A DNA stretch of 64,000 nucleotides. It comes from Doris montereyensis (taxonomy: Eukaryota; Mollusca; Gastropoda; Nudibranchia; Dorididae). The notes beneath the pieces are model-generated. The model saw nothing but the letters and a program-made list of their open reading frames with translations. It did no database searches and was not told the DNA's origin. The DNA is taken from assembly GCA_037039925.1 (NCBI GenBank), contig JAXRKP010000216.1:343501-407500 (forward strand). Direction: 5' to 3'. The number at the start of each line of letters is the position of its first letter. Position 1 is the first letter of the stretch. A program made the translations under genes and the position numbers. Below, one piece after another: positions 22,501 through 49,660 of this stretch.

Positions 22501-25376
22501 ATTGACTAAATGATCAATGTCAGATCAAATTTCCTTGTATGAAATCAGCTACAGTTGGGGGTGTCGTTAATTGAAAGAAAATTAAAATCGATTTAATACC
22601 TATACAACTGAAAGATTAGCAAGTGTATGCTATGTCATTCTGGTTTCTCTTGGTGATAAATTGTATGTTTCTTAAAAATACCCCAATATTTAATTTTCAA
22701 CAAAATCAAAATTAAAGACCTTTTTTAAGACGTAAGAACTAAGAAGACACAAATTCTGAAACAATGTCCTTTGTTTGTGAAAGCGTTACACACAGTACCC
22801 CTATATTCACACACTGTCTCACATTCTTTTCATTAGTTGTCAATATGTGTGCGGCTTTTGTATGAACGGTTAAATGCTTAAATTGTTGATATTGTAAAGC
22901 ACCTTAGAGCACCTTGAGTGGATGATTAGGCTCTATACACATTAATTATTATTATTGTAAAACTGCTTGAACCTATTAGTTTGTAAAAGAAAAACCTCAA
23001 CAACAACAAAATAAAAGTAAACGCAAGCATCCTCCTTACAGAGCGCTTTTCAAACTACACCTATGGCACTTCCTGCTGCTCACCTGACCACTCTCCTTTT
23101 ACTTCAAATTCGTAAAAGAAAATAAGTTTTGCTTTCCTATTATTCGCACTTGCTTCGCCCTCAATGCTGGTTATTTCTTTTTTATTTCACACGTTCCTGC
23201 AAGACAACAAAGTTTGGGAAAAGTTAGTGACAAAAGGCATAAAGCGTAAATAAAGGGTACTAACTACACAATTGTGCTGAGAAAATTTCAATGTCTGCAT
23301 TCGATCCATGAACGTATGAGGATAATTTTGGTAATATGTCATGTTGACATATAGAGGCTAAAATGCTTTATAGAGATCACATTTGAACTATGTGTAGCCT
23401 TATTCAGGGCATACATATTGTTAATGTATAATTTTGTTATTTAAACAAGAAGAACAATCTTAAAATTTCACCTTTGGGATTCTCTATCTTTGTACCAAGT
23501 AAAAAGTTCTTTGATTTTCTCCTTTGACCAGTTTGTTGCATCTTTTTCCACCCTATGGAAAATAAAACAAAGCAACTTTCATCAGTGAGACACAATATTT
23601 GAAGTCAAAAGTAAGAGCAAAACGTTTTTCTGAATACATTTAACAGGGGAGAAGTATCACTCTTTCTGATTTTTGAAAGCGTCAACTCAGTAAGGTAATC
23701 CAAATTGCAATAATACATGTATTGTGTAATAAATGAAACATTGTTTCTTTAAAAAACAATGAAATTATTTAGTATGGCATAAGATGACAAAACAAAAGAG
23801 ACCTAATCCCCCACCCTCTTCCCCAAATAAAACAAAAACCTCGTGAAGTTTGTGTGTTTCCTCCTTTGCATGCCTGATGACCCATGTACTCATCATGTCT
23901 AAATAAAGGAATAGGTGTGTAAAATAGCGGTATAGATAAATGACAAAAATAAAATTACAAGCGTACTGGATGTGAAGAGAAAGCAAAAGACATTAGAGAT
24001 CTAGTTATGAGAAAGAAACTTGGCAAATCTATCACCATCTCTTAAGGCTGACTCTATTTGAGCCAAGGTTAAAACTCAACAGCTGTCTTGCTAGGCAGTA
24101 TAATGTAGAGATCTTCCCATGTGAAATTTAAAAAAATTTGATTTACCGCAACTGACAACAGAGACAAAGACAAAATTGGCTGCTGTTTGGAGTTTTTGAA
24201 CTCGACTCAATACGTTCAGCCTTTAGAAGGGATTGTGATACATTGTGGCTGTTCGCATCTATAGTATTCCTTCCATCTAAAGATGCATTGACAAGTTTTA
24301 TGTTCTCTTCTCATTGAATATCACACTGTGTGTCCGACTATGGGAGTCCTCCCTAATCAAGGTCTAAACTACTGCAATGTCATCAAGTCATCTGTTCACA
24401 TATACAAACAATGGGATAGTAAGAATAAGAAGTGATCTAGAATTTAAATCTCTACAATCTACACTACCAAGAGAGAGGCGTCGGTGGCCAAGTGGTTAAG
24501 ATGCCGAACTGGGGATAATGTTGTTCCAGGTTCAAATCCCAGCAAAGGTGTTTTTTTTTTCATGACATACTCTTAGGAAAGGCACTTCACTCTACTTTCC
24601 TCACTTGACTCAAGTGTGAATGAGCAATTGGTAGAAAAGATCTTGTCAGAGTGTTAGTACGAAAAGCCTAGCAGGTGTGTGTATTGTACTCCCACCAGCA
24701 GCTGAGAAGGACTTTGTTTGAAATGGCCTGCTAGAGGATAAATGATGTACAGTTGGTGAGTCTGCACTTGTGCGGAGATACTGACTATAAATCCATCTTT
24801 ATCTTCACATGCATAGATGTAAATGAGTACATGCACTGGCTTGGGGGTAAAAGCCTACATTTGACAAGCTTCCTGTCCAGGAAATGTTTATTATCACCTG
24901 TTCCACTTCATGCTAAATCAGGAAAGCTGCAGCTCTATGGGCAGTGAGTAATGTTATTGAAGGAACTTTACTTTTTTGGCACTCCTTAATTTTGTGATTT
25001 CCCTTTTTTCCAATGGGTTGTCACATGTAGTCAGATATCACCCCCCCACCCCCCAAAAAAAACAAAAAAAAAACACAACAAATTTTTTTTCACTTCATTC
25101 TCATTTAAAAAAAAAAAAAATAGTATAAAATCTAGATCTATCTATAATCTAGCTCTAGTCAAAATAATCCTAACATGGGTCGAGAGGGAAAGTCGATCAA
25201 AAGAATCTATAAATCTGTTACTTACTAATATCATGGATTTATTTAATTTAATTATATTTTCATTTTACAGGGCAAATTTCGTAATTAACATACATACCAG
25301 TGCCAGTTATTTACATTTGTAGCATCGGGACGGTCTTCAACAATCCACCGTGGATCTCCTTCCCCCATTTAGCCAT
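13353..25376 (-). CDS. AHSA1: AHSA1 / AHA1, activator of Hsp90 ATPase
   Basis: Ten exons on the - strand encode about 380 residues; human AHSA1 is 338. AHA1 is a cytosolic co-chaperone that binds the Hsp90 middle domain and speeds its ATPase cycle. The N-terminal domain is recognised by the start MAKWG, DPRWIVEDRPDATNVNNWHW, KDATNWSKEKIKEL, EGEASANNRKAKLIFFYEF and KGKFHIPNLSEEN. The C-terminal (AHSA1/START-like) domain is recognised by VDLYRAL, GGNIIGEFLEL, KKWRKKDWPF, REGWKENYW and a final FGFGSKIFD. Splice sites are intact, but about five 1-base frame breaks occur (exons 1, 2, 3, the 6/7 junction and 8), several in homopolymers, suggesting assembly errors. Exon 6 contains a duplicated splice-site segment. 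A heat-shock element lies upstream. Divergent from ABCC10. Confidence 0.93.
13593..15194. other. AHSA1 last intron
   Basis: AT-rich, with a 5'-truncated SINE at 14856-15050. No exon seen. Confidence 0.4.
14856..15050 (+). repeat. SINE family B, copy 2 (head missing)
   Basis: Body only: AAGTCCAGGTAGGTGGATCG, GTCGGAGATGGACAATAAAA and GTGTGCAGATCACAAAG, ending in an A run and TTGCGGATGTGGGTAC. Confidence 0.7.
15195..15296 (-). CDS. AHSA1: AHSA1 exon 9
   Basis: Acceptor CTCTCTGCAG, donor TTG|GTAAGT; 34 codons in frame. It encodes MVEAYMGSEIVFDSTKGEKV and LLAGGNIIGEFLEL. Confidence 0.92.
15638..15705 (-). CDS. AHSA1: AHSA1 exon 8
   Basis: Acceptor TTCGTTAG, donor AGG|GTAAGC. At 68 bp it breaks the frame between two phase-0 junctions; one extra T in the starting T run would give an open exon containing FVTRSSSISPVSIDERVLTG. 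An alternative frame gives ILSQEVVQ and then a stop. Confidence 0.7.
16031..16174 (-). CDS. AHSA1: AHSA1 exon 7
   Basis: Acceptor ACAAGCAG (or 16183, AAAAAAG); donor CCT|GTAAGT. It encodes KAELNKFVTSSNSQSSGPGV, then KISTNTLNMTETFNCQAVDL and YRAL. It begins the C-terminal domain. The phase disagrees by one base with exon 6. Confidence 0.85.
16568..16880 (-). mobile_element. CR1/Rex-like LINE, reverse transcriptase C-terminal fragment
   Basis: On the - strand: VEKRVKFKAATLVYKCRDG, AHYYLQSLLTVYKPGQTLR and FVWNTLPKS, the post-palm motif series of CR1/Rex-type non-LTR retrotransposons (WLPV-RI-FK-L-YK, then FS--AP-LWN-LP). An upstream frame carries LQNNGARLIF, so the copy is frameshifted. It sits in an AHSA1 intron. 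Confidence 0.7.
17207..17306 (-). CDS. AHSA1: AHSA1 exon 6, linker, with internal duplicated splice-site copy
   Basis: The outer acceptor CTTTCTTCAG gives EYGQNIILPTKAVNNQHKS, matching the family's linker start (human EFTQGMILPT). A second copy of the polypyrimidine tract plus GAATATGGAC lies 75 bp inside the exon, is open in frame (LLFFLSEYGPQVTK) and offers an alternative acceptor at 17231. Donor AAGAG|GTTTGT. Confidence 0.75.
17294..17324 (-). promoter_or_regulatory. Outer copy of duplicated AHSA1 3' splice site
   Basis: About 27 bp here (GTCCATATTCTGAAGAAAG and following) repeats at 17222-17249 with one extra A. Both copies end in a usable AG on the - strand. Confidence 0.65.
18598..19318. 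repeat. Direct duplication of a ~300-340-bp AT-rich segment
   Basis: 18598-18938 and 19018-19318 share, in order, GAGACTATTGAATAAA, CAGTTGCAATTAATTCTAAA, TAAGATGACTCAAAATTAA, ATTGGTCCATGTTTAAA, TTATCCCATATG and ACATAAAAATGTACAAAGAT. The copies differ by many small indels. It lies in an AHSA1 intron. Confidence 0.75.
19500..19865 (+). mobile_element. LINE fragment 1: Cys-rich finger and start of RT C-terminal region
   Basis: Translation gives CSICNINVAMSAIQCAQCSK, WVHQRCSGM and CQKC, a PHD-like Cys/His finger seen in some LINE ORF2 proteins. SFQYLGTLLERA and RLIPLDKRGRAF follow, matching the YLG block downstream of the RT palm. A stop interrupts the finger. It probably continues at 20990. Confidence 0.65.
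20100..20430 (-). mobile_element. hAT-like transposase N-terminal zinc-finger remnant
   Basis: The - strand reading has FRDEYRKEWPSVKGESFAHC, CVPCGLDVSIASDG and RKHVKTVKHATAVK, a C-x2-C ... H-x5-H finger as in BED-type or hAT-related proteins. No catalytic domain follows. It lies between two parts of a LINE. Confidence 0.5.
20603..21012. repeat. ~25-bp direct repeat flanking a 360-bp segment
   Basis: AAAATCAGGAAAGTTGGCAGG at 20603-20627 recurs as AAAATCAGGAAACTTGGCAGG at about 20990-21010. The second copy is part of the LINE coding region, so the first is a displaced piece of the same LINE. Confidence 0.5.
20990..21440 (+). mobile_element. LINE fragment 2: RT C-terminal region and 3' end
   Basis: Contains LAGLRSTLLYGSEM, RATTVGDLRRLE, MPHNRALKRILLLEA and LERKAGRAAIKIG in shifting frames. 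This corresponds to the LLYGSE-W block and Arg-rich tail of non-LTR retrotransposons. It is probably the continuation of the 19500 fragment. Confidence 0.65.
21574..21694 (-). CDS. AHSA1: AHSA1 exon 5
   Basis: Acceptor TTGTTTTAG, donor TCAG|GTTTGT. It encodes VNVTADKTCNEAYELKEIFR and IHGTDVVRQKLARYMEDLKS, the end of the N-terminal domain. In frame. Confidence 0.9.
22217..22302 (-). CDS. AHSA1: AHSA1 exon 4
   Basis: Acceptor TTTTTCAG, donor GAT|GTAAGT. It encodes ILQDDVKSYKGKFHIPNLSE and ENDASEID, in frame throughout. Confidence 0.92.
22880..22960 (+). repeat. Fragment of a dispersed repeat 3' tail
   Basis: GTAAAGCACCTTAGAGCACC followed by GGCTCTATACACATTAATTATTATTATTG resembles the shared 3' tail of many animal SINE/LINE elements. 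Low certainty. Confidence 0.35.
23084..23196 (-). CDS. AHSA1: AHSA1 exon 3
   Basis: Acceptor TCTTGCAG. It encodes GTCEIK, then an A6 run with the wrong length for the frame, then ITSIEGEASANNRKAKLIFF and YEFEVKGEWS. Donor TCAG|GTGAGC. This is the most diagnostic AHA1 motif. Confidence 0.92.
23472..23552 (-). CDS. AHSA1: AHSA1 exon 2
   Basis: Acceptor TTTCCATAG. The first base completes Trp of NNWHW. It encodes VEKDATNWSKEKIKELF, then one surplus A, then LGTKIENPK in the next frame. Donor CAAAG|GTGAAA. Confidence 0.88.
24475..24740 (+). repeat. tRNA-derived SINE, family A-like head, copy 2
   Basis: A box TGGCCAAGTGG and B box GGTTCAAATCC about 40 bp apart, inside GGCGTCGGTGGCCAAGTGG ... CCCAGCAAAGGTG, then a T run and a body with GGAAAGGCACTTCACTCTAC. 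The head matches 4233 and 32041; the body differs. Not a functional tRNA, since no clear acceptor stem closes. Confidence 0.65.
25298..25376 (-). CDS. AHSA1: AHSA1 exon 1 (start codon)
   Basis: ATG at 25376-25374. The sequence gives MAKWG, but one G is missing from a G run (5 instead of 6), after which another frame gives EGDPRWIVEDRPDATNVNNW. Donor CACTG|GTATGT. Length 79, expected 80. Confidence 0.9.
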
Positions 25377-25526
25377 CGTGAATTCGTCCTTAGTTGTAGT
25401 AGACGTTTATGGTGTTATGAAATTAGTGTGTTGTCCTGTTTCTAGTCGAGATCTACGCGTGAATTGTTTTATTACGGCTTCTCGGTCACAGGAGTGGGGA
25501 ACGTGCCGATGCCAAAAACACGACTG

Positions 25527-25534
25527 TTCTAGAA
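25527..25534. promoter_or_regulatory. Heat-shock element core
   Basis: TTCTAGAA is the perfect inverted nTTCnnGAAn core, about 150 bp upstream of the AHSA1 start codon. Hsp90 co-chaperones are typical HSF1 targets, so the position makes sense; binding is inferred. Confidence 0.5.
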
Positions 25535-25555
25535 CACCACACACCCGAAAACCAG

Positions 25556-25562
25556 CCGGAAG
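25556..25562. promoter_or_regulatory. ETS-type motif
   Basis: CCGGAAG, a common site in housekeeping animal promoters. Single short match, so weak. Confidence 0.25.
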
Positions 25563-26408
25563 CTGTGCGTGCTTAGGCTAAAAGCCCGAAGTGTATGGTC
25601 CGGTCATATATCGAATACAATGTACTTAGACGATGCACCCGCTAAATAGATCTATTAATTCTTTTAAGATCTATATATCTTCATTGCCACATCGACAATG
25701 TTCTTTAGAGTAAATTTCAAGATTAATTTTACCCAAGAAAATAAGAATGGAACAGATTATGAAAATGATGGATATTTTGACCAGAAATATCATCAAAGAA
25801 CATGACTGCATTTTTAAAATCTTCGTTTTACATCATCAAATAATCTGTTAGACATTCATAGGCTAACAGAAGCAAACAAAATCAATGTTCTAAAGCTGAC
25901 AGCCGGAGGAAGATACGTATTAGCAAAGATATAACAGTATATAATTGGACATTGTACTGGGTTTCTTCAAACCCAAATAGTGAATACAAGTGACATTTCT
26001 GGTATTTAGACTTTCTAAATCTATAACCACCTAGATACAAAGCGAAACGAAACCAAAGCATTTATACATGCAAACGTAAACAACGGCTCTCAACGAGTAA
26101 TTCTAACCCCATCCCGACCATAGCCACATGATTCCCAAGCCGTCAAATTGAGTGAATTGCAAGTCACAAAGGATGAGAATATAGCCTGCATCAGCTTTTA
26201 TTGCATTAATGTGGAGCGATGATCGTTCGTCAGTCGGCGTTCGCTGGATTGTGTCAAAAATAGAAGATTCTTACTTAACTTCTAAGTTATTTGATTCAAT
26301 TGATCGTAATAATGTGAAGTCAAGGAACATTTAATTTTACATTGTTCAGCCTTTCTCATTCCTGTAACCCAGCTGAGTTGGGTTTTTTTTGCTACTCCTA
26401 TATTCATA

Positions 26409-42611
<16,203 letters not shown>

Positions 42612-45300
42612 AAGTTATTAATGATTGTTTAAGAATTCTCTATTTTGGTCTTTTTTTTTGTGGTTTTGTTTGCTAGTGCGGTAATGTTTATTTACTACTT
42701 AAACTTAAAGATGTTGAGATGATCTATTTAATTATTTGTTATTGCATATTGTTTATTTGCTCTGAACGTCCTCCTTGCCGTTATAAATTATAACATGCTT
42801 GTTTAGCCATGCATTTTATGTTATAATTATCCCGTTGATTTTGTGGCTTTGGTGGTCTGAAAGTAGACAGGATGCAGACTTGAGACAAGGAAATGATGGG
42901 TTCAAGTCCTAGTTTTGTTACATCTGATGTAGTGTTCTTGGCAGATTCTTCTTCGGTTTACCTGCCTAGGTGTAATCATGTGCCATAGCTGGTATATAAA
43001 GCCTGCAACAGACTAACATCCTGTCTAGGCACAAATCCTGTGTCTTCCGTTCTGTTTGATGCAATGTAAATTGGGATAAGCTTTTAGATCTGTGGAATGT
43101 AACCTACTTAGTAGTAAGCATTCCTGCGCTGAGCGCCCTCATCTCTTTGCTCTTTACTCTTTAAATTTTTTTCCTTGTTTTATCATGTTATAATTAGACT
43201 GTATAATTGTGTGTTAACCACCCTGATGTCAGACATAGGGTCTTTTCCAGTGGTTCTTAACATTGCTAGAGGTACTGAACCCCACAAGTTTCATACATGC
43301 ATTCACTGAACCTTTTGTAATTGGAAAAAGAAACGAAATAACACACACTCGCATGTATAATGTGTGTATTTTGACATCCGCCGATCTCCTGACTCACCAA
43401 ACTGTTGGGGTTTGATCGAACCCAGGTTAAGAACTACTGGTCTAATCCCAAATGTTTAATTCTTGTCTTCTGTCTTGCTTTAATTTTTACTTTTGGTACT
43501 TTTGATGTTGTTATCCCCACTTTATTTTAATGCAGCTTTTTCATTCTATTACAGCTTCTTAGCATTCCTAGCCAAATCTGTTTTGTCCTTCATTTTGTTC
43601 ATGTTATAATTGTATCACTGTATGTAAGATTAGGGCATAAGAGTGGGAGTGAGATCAACTCCTTGGTTAAGGTTTGCTTGGGTTTTTGGGTTGTTGTTTT
43701 TTTCCCAAGGTATTAAATACAAATCACATATACTAATGCAATATCCATCATAAATAGAGAGACTAGTTAGATAAAAAAAATACTTTAAAATTTCGACAAG
43801 AAAAAAAAAAAATCCTTCATTAGTTTATCATAGAATGTTGTTTCTGTGGATTATTTCATTCATTTTGTATGGCTAGAATTTACAAATAGATAACAGAAAC
43901 GATTGGTAATGAAGAATGTGTTTATTTCAAAATATTGTTCATCACAAACTAATATATCTCATGTGGACTCCACTGTTTGTTTAACAATGATGACAATAAT
44001 AATTAAAATAATATTAAAGAAAGATTAAATGCAAAATGTGTCATGGTCGTTCTTACAATAACAAGGAGATGAAAATTATCAAGTAATTTAATGAATTATA
44101 ATATTGCTAAAATCTGTTGAATGTTTTCCTTTTTTTCCTCCACTATTTTTTCTTTACCAAGTTGGATCTTTTGTTGGAGAAATTTTCTTTTTTAAAAATT
44201 ATTTATTGTGCAATATTTCCTTACTGAAATTATACTGTGCCAAAAATATGGTATTGAATGTTTGTGATGATTCAGAGTGTTACATATGTGATAAGTTAGT
44301 TTCTGTATGTGTAAGATGATATTTTAAGTGTACCTTGATGTTTTATGTTTTGGCTATGGACTTGTTTGACAAAACTATAGAATTTATTACATTAAATGTT
44401 ATATATGCAATCATAGGCATTGTAGTCTGTCTTATGATCAAAAGTTCCACTTAATAACTTTCTGATTACTTTATTACTTAAGGGGTATTAGGGGGAGAAG
44501 GGTGTGGGAGGGAATTCTGTATGATGATATGTGTCAAAAATAAGTTGGGCTGAATATTGTGGTAAAGTTCCTACATGCTTGTAGAATATAGAATTAATTG
44601 ATAAGATTGTGTTATTATATTAACCTTAGTGAAATAGAAACAGATTAATCCTGGTGTTTGGTTTCACACTTTCATCAGGAACTGTCTAAATAAATAGGGG
44701 TGACTCTGTGGTCCAAAGGCAAGGTGTCTGTCTCTCAACCAAAAGGTTGTAGGTTCAAGCCCCAATGGTAGAAAAATGTTCTCCAGTTTTCCTGAGTATT
44801 ATTTGTATCCAAGATCCTGTTACTTATATGTAGTTAAAACATTGCCATTATTTGGTTGGTCTTTTCTTTTTAAAAACAAACCTTTATTGAAGAGATAAAC
44901 ACTGAGACATGTATGTATTTAAGTTGTATTTAAGTTTTTTTTGTTAAGAGGTGATGATGAAGTTTGATGAAGAATATACAGAATATGAATTTTTTGATTG
45001 GGATAAATGAGTAATAATAAATATACGATTGAATGAAAAATGATTTCAATAAAATCTGGTGCTTGTCAGATCCATGTAATGTAAGCCTCATCAATGGCTG
45101 CAATTTAAATTGAAACACATGTACAATAAAACTGTTAATGTATTTGCATGTTTTCTAATCGATGTTCATATGATTCTTTAATTATTATTGATATATTTTT
45201 TGTTCTATGAGCTATTGTGAATAAATTGCTTTAAAAACACTGAAGTATTGCTTTTTGAAGTTTTAGAAGTAAACTGTTTGTTTGAATGAATTTGTGTATT
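42612..45300 (+). other. ABCC10 3' flank / 3' UTR region
   Basis: AT-rich, non-coding. AATAAA signals at 44689-44694 and 45125-45130 are candidate poly(A) signals, but earlier cleavage cannot be excluded. It contains a truncated SINE at 44697. Confidence 0.4.
44697..44820 (+). repeat. SINE family B, copy 4 (head only)
   Basis: TGGTCCAAAGGCAAGGTGTC (A box) and TGTAGGTTCAAGCCCCAATG (B box); the body is lost. Confidence 0.7.
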
Positions 45301-45544
45301 TCCCCTTTGTTTGAGTTTTGCTCTAGTCAGATTTAAATCCTGATTCCAGTTTATTCTGTTTCTCTGCTCAGTGGCCCTCAAGTGGAGTGACTCTAGTGTG
45401 ATTGCGAAAGCAAAAGGTTACATTTTTTACTGTAACATATCCTTGTTTGTCCCTGTCACCAGAAACAAAGAATTGCATGTTTTCTGTAATGGGTTTTACT
45501 GTAACTTCCCTGTGATTGATTTGACTTACTTGACTTAAACCCTT

Positions 45545-46085
45545 GTACCTCGGATGTGGTATAAGTGGCCAATGAGGCCTCTCCTCTCCACTCTGTTCTG
45601 TGCCACCATCTCTGTCTGGTTCTAGGGAAGGCCCAGCTGCCAAGCTTCCTGCAGGGTTGACCTCTCTCCATGTTATTTTTGGTCTCCCTCTGCCTCTCTT
45701 CCCTTGGGAATTCCACTTTAAGGTTGCTGCTGGTTTTCTAAAAGTGTGTCCAAAGCATCCCTATTTCCTTCTCTAAATTTGTGCTTCTGTAGGTTCTTGA
45801 TGTGTCTTTTCCCAAAGTTCTTCATTTCTAGTTTTATCAAACCATTTGATGTATATTTGTCTCAGGTATCTATTAACATTAATAAATGTTTGAAGACTTC
45901 TTGAAGATGTTTTTGTAGTACATCATGTTTCACAGGCATACAGAAGGACTGATTTTGTGTTGAAAATGTGGATTTTTGTTTTCGTGATTCTGTTTTTCTT
46001 AAAGCTGTCAGTTGCAGTTGCAGCTGTAGAAACTATTGTGCTCTTACTTTCTAAACTAAAGAGATTGTCAACTAAAATTATTGGA
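45545..46085 (-). mobile_element. LINE RT C-terminal fragment, family 3
   Basis: The - strand reads KSVLLYACETW, VNRYLRQIYIKWFDKT, GCFGHTFRKPAATLKWN and QGKRGRGRPKITWREV in partly shifted frames with internal stops. This is the LLYACETW and GRPK-W tail of a non-LTR retrotransposon, distinct from the fragment at 35000. Confidence 0.75.
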
Positions 46086-46189
46086 TGATGATGATGATGA
46101 CGACGATGAATTTGATGAGGAAGATAATTAACTATTGTTTTATAAGAAGAATAAAAAGCATAAATAATAGCAATATAACAGTAAGTTGG

Positions 46190-46420
46190 TAATGATTAAT
46201 AATAATAATAATGATGATGAAGAGGGTGATAACTTTGATTGACGATTTGATGATGATGATTAGGCGTTGTCCATCTATTGCAGGATGCAGCCCTATGCAG
46301 ATGTCTTCCAATGAGTTCTGTTCCCAGCTTTCCTCTGCTACGTTGCGCCCAGGTGTTTTTTATGTCATCAGTCCATCTTGTCGGTGGTCATCCTGGGTTT
46401 TTATGTTCATTTCTTGGCTG
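46190..46420 (-). mobile_element. LINE 3' end, family 4, with (ATC)n tail
   Basis: The - strand has PPTRWTDDIKNTWAQRS, LGTELIGRHL and RAASCNRWTTP, followed by an ATCATCATC-type tail. The RPP-RW-DDIK block is the usual last conserved motif of RTE/CR1-like ORF2, and simple-repeat tails are common there. Confidence 0.65.
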
Positions 46421-47569
46421 CCAATGTACACATCTTTTTGTCTATCTATTGTCTTTAAATCTTCCTAAACTAAATGGTCAGCCTACAGTTTCACAACTGA
46501 TAAATATACATATATGTATATCTTGTTGAGATTTTTCCATATCCTTTCATGTAAATAGCTTTGCAGACACCTGACATTATGTAGGATTGCAAAGTAAGGC
46601 ACATGACTTACTGGTATGACATGCAGATGTTGCATCTCCCTGTTATTCTTGGAATTACAAGCTATTTCAAATCTGATGTGTATTAGTCTTTATGACACAA
46701 CACCACTCAGTTTTTGTGCTGATCGAAATTTACCATGGCTTTCTGGCCTTTGAAATTTAAAGCACTCGGCAAACATATGTTAATGGGTGAAGCATTCAGT
46801 CAAAGATTAGCTAAGGTTTGTTATATTTTATATCATAACATAAATCAAAATTATTTCCTTTTTCTTCAGGTGAGGTGTCCAGTGGATGACTTCTCTTGCC
46901 ATCATCTCTCCTCTTTGAAAGTCTTTTCCTCCATCACCAGAATGCTTTTTTAGAATTTACAATAGTTTTCCTGTCGGGGCAGTATACAAATTATCTTGAT
47001 TTGACATTTGATTTTTGGCCAAGTTATGTACTGGACTTGATTCTTAAGGCAGGTGTATATGTGTTATGTATTCTTGTGGATTTTTTGTTTGTTAGTGTCC
47101 AACAGTCAGCTCAATAACTAGTACAGCATAGTATTTGGAGCACACAGCTGATAATGACATTTTTAGTTTCAGCTCTGTGCTAGTCAATATTTTCATATGG
47201 TATTCAGGTTTCTAACGTAATTCATGTTTACTTTAGTTTTTTTCTATCTCTCTCGTGTTTAGAAAACAAACATATTATGTGCATCACCTCAATTGCCTTT
47301 CTCAGTCTTGTGACATTTGACTTTCCATTCTCCCATCACATAGGCCTATATAACCCACATTCTCATCCATTGTCTGATCACATCAGATCAGTAGCTACAT
47401 GGAAGTATTGTTATTGTCGATTCTACCATTGATCATTCACTACAAATACAAACGTCATTCTTCATTAGCATTTGGAGCATTGTTGCACATGTAAAATCTA
47501 GTTGAGATTATAATGTTCACTTTTTTGCAAGTGATATGAACATGAAAGAAAATTTTGATTTGTTTCAGA

Positions 47570-48109
47570 CACGGCAGATCAACGTAATTATAAGCGTGGA
47601 TGTAGGCGACGGCTCCCAAGAGTAATGTAAATGAAAGAAAAACATGGTCACAGTTTACAGTCACTTACTTCAGACCATCTCCCCGTGCCTCATTCTAAAA
47701 CAGATTCGACGAACCTTGAGCTGCTTTGCAGTATGGTTGATCAACCATAAAATGTAATAGGATTGGGAGGAATAGAGAATCGGTTACGAATTCAATTTCC
47801 CGCTCAGAAAGCGAAAGTAACCTTTGGCGTCTATCGTTACCACTGTTGCTAGGATACACGGCTCGTGAGTCTCCGCCCCTGGTATATTTTCCCTCTTGAC
47901 TCATTGACCGAGAATACACGGATATTGTCGAGGTTTTCCGGTGGACAGCCGAAGACCTAAAACATCAATGGCGATTGTTTACATGAGTTTGTTAGAGAGA
48001 GGGGATTTGTAGCGGATGTGTTAACTATCGGGTGTCACTGTGTGTTTCGCTGCCTTCTTTGGATATACATGAAATATAAAGTATAGTGTGTCGAAGGAAT
48101 TAACACAAG
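47570..48109 (+). promoter_or_regulatory. CG-richer stretch, possible promoter and 5' non-coding exon
   Basis: CG dinucleotides are denser here than around it. A non-coding stretch ends at a good donor AACACAAG|GTAATC at 48110. No start codon in a good context, so this is only a candidate. Confidence 0.25.
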
Positions 48110-48129
48110 GTAATCTTTAAGTGAATTAT

Positions 48130-49660
<1,531 letters not shown>

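Larger units (their letters stand above)
25377..26408. promoter_or_regulatory. Shared head-to-head upstream region of AHSA1 and ABCC10
   Basis: About 1 kb between the two start codons. The AHSA1 side (25380-25620) is richer in CG dinucleotides than the flanks and carries TTCTAGAA and CCGGAAG. The ABCC10 side has another CG-richer stretch at about 26090-26240. No coding signal. Confidence 0.55.

Noticed and set aside
24475..24560. Possible tRNA gene
   Set aside because: A and B boxes are present, but the arms do not close into a full cloverleaf and a SINE body follows; the same head recurs at 4233 and 32041.
42855..43080. Possible further SINE copy
   Set aside because: GGGTTCAAGTCCTAG resembles a B box, but the A box and body blocks of families A and B are not convincing.
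45368..45716. Possible independent protein-coding gene on the - strand
   Set aside because: The reading frames belong to the degenerate end of a LINE reverse transcriptase, with stops and frame shifts.
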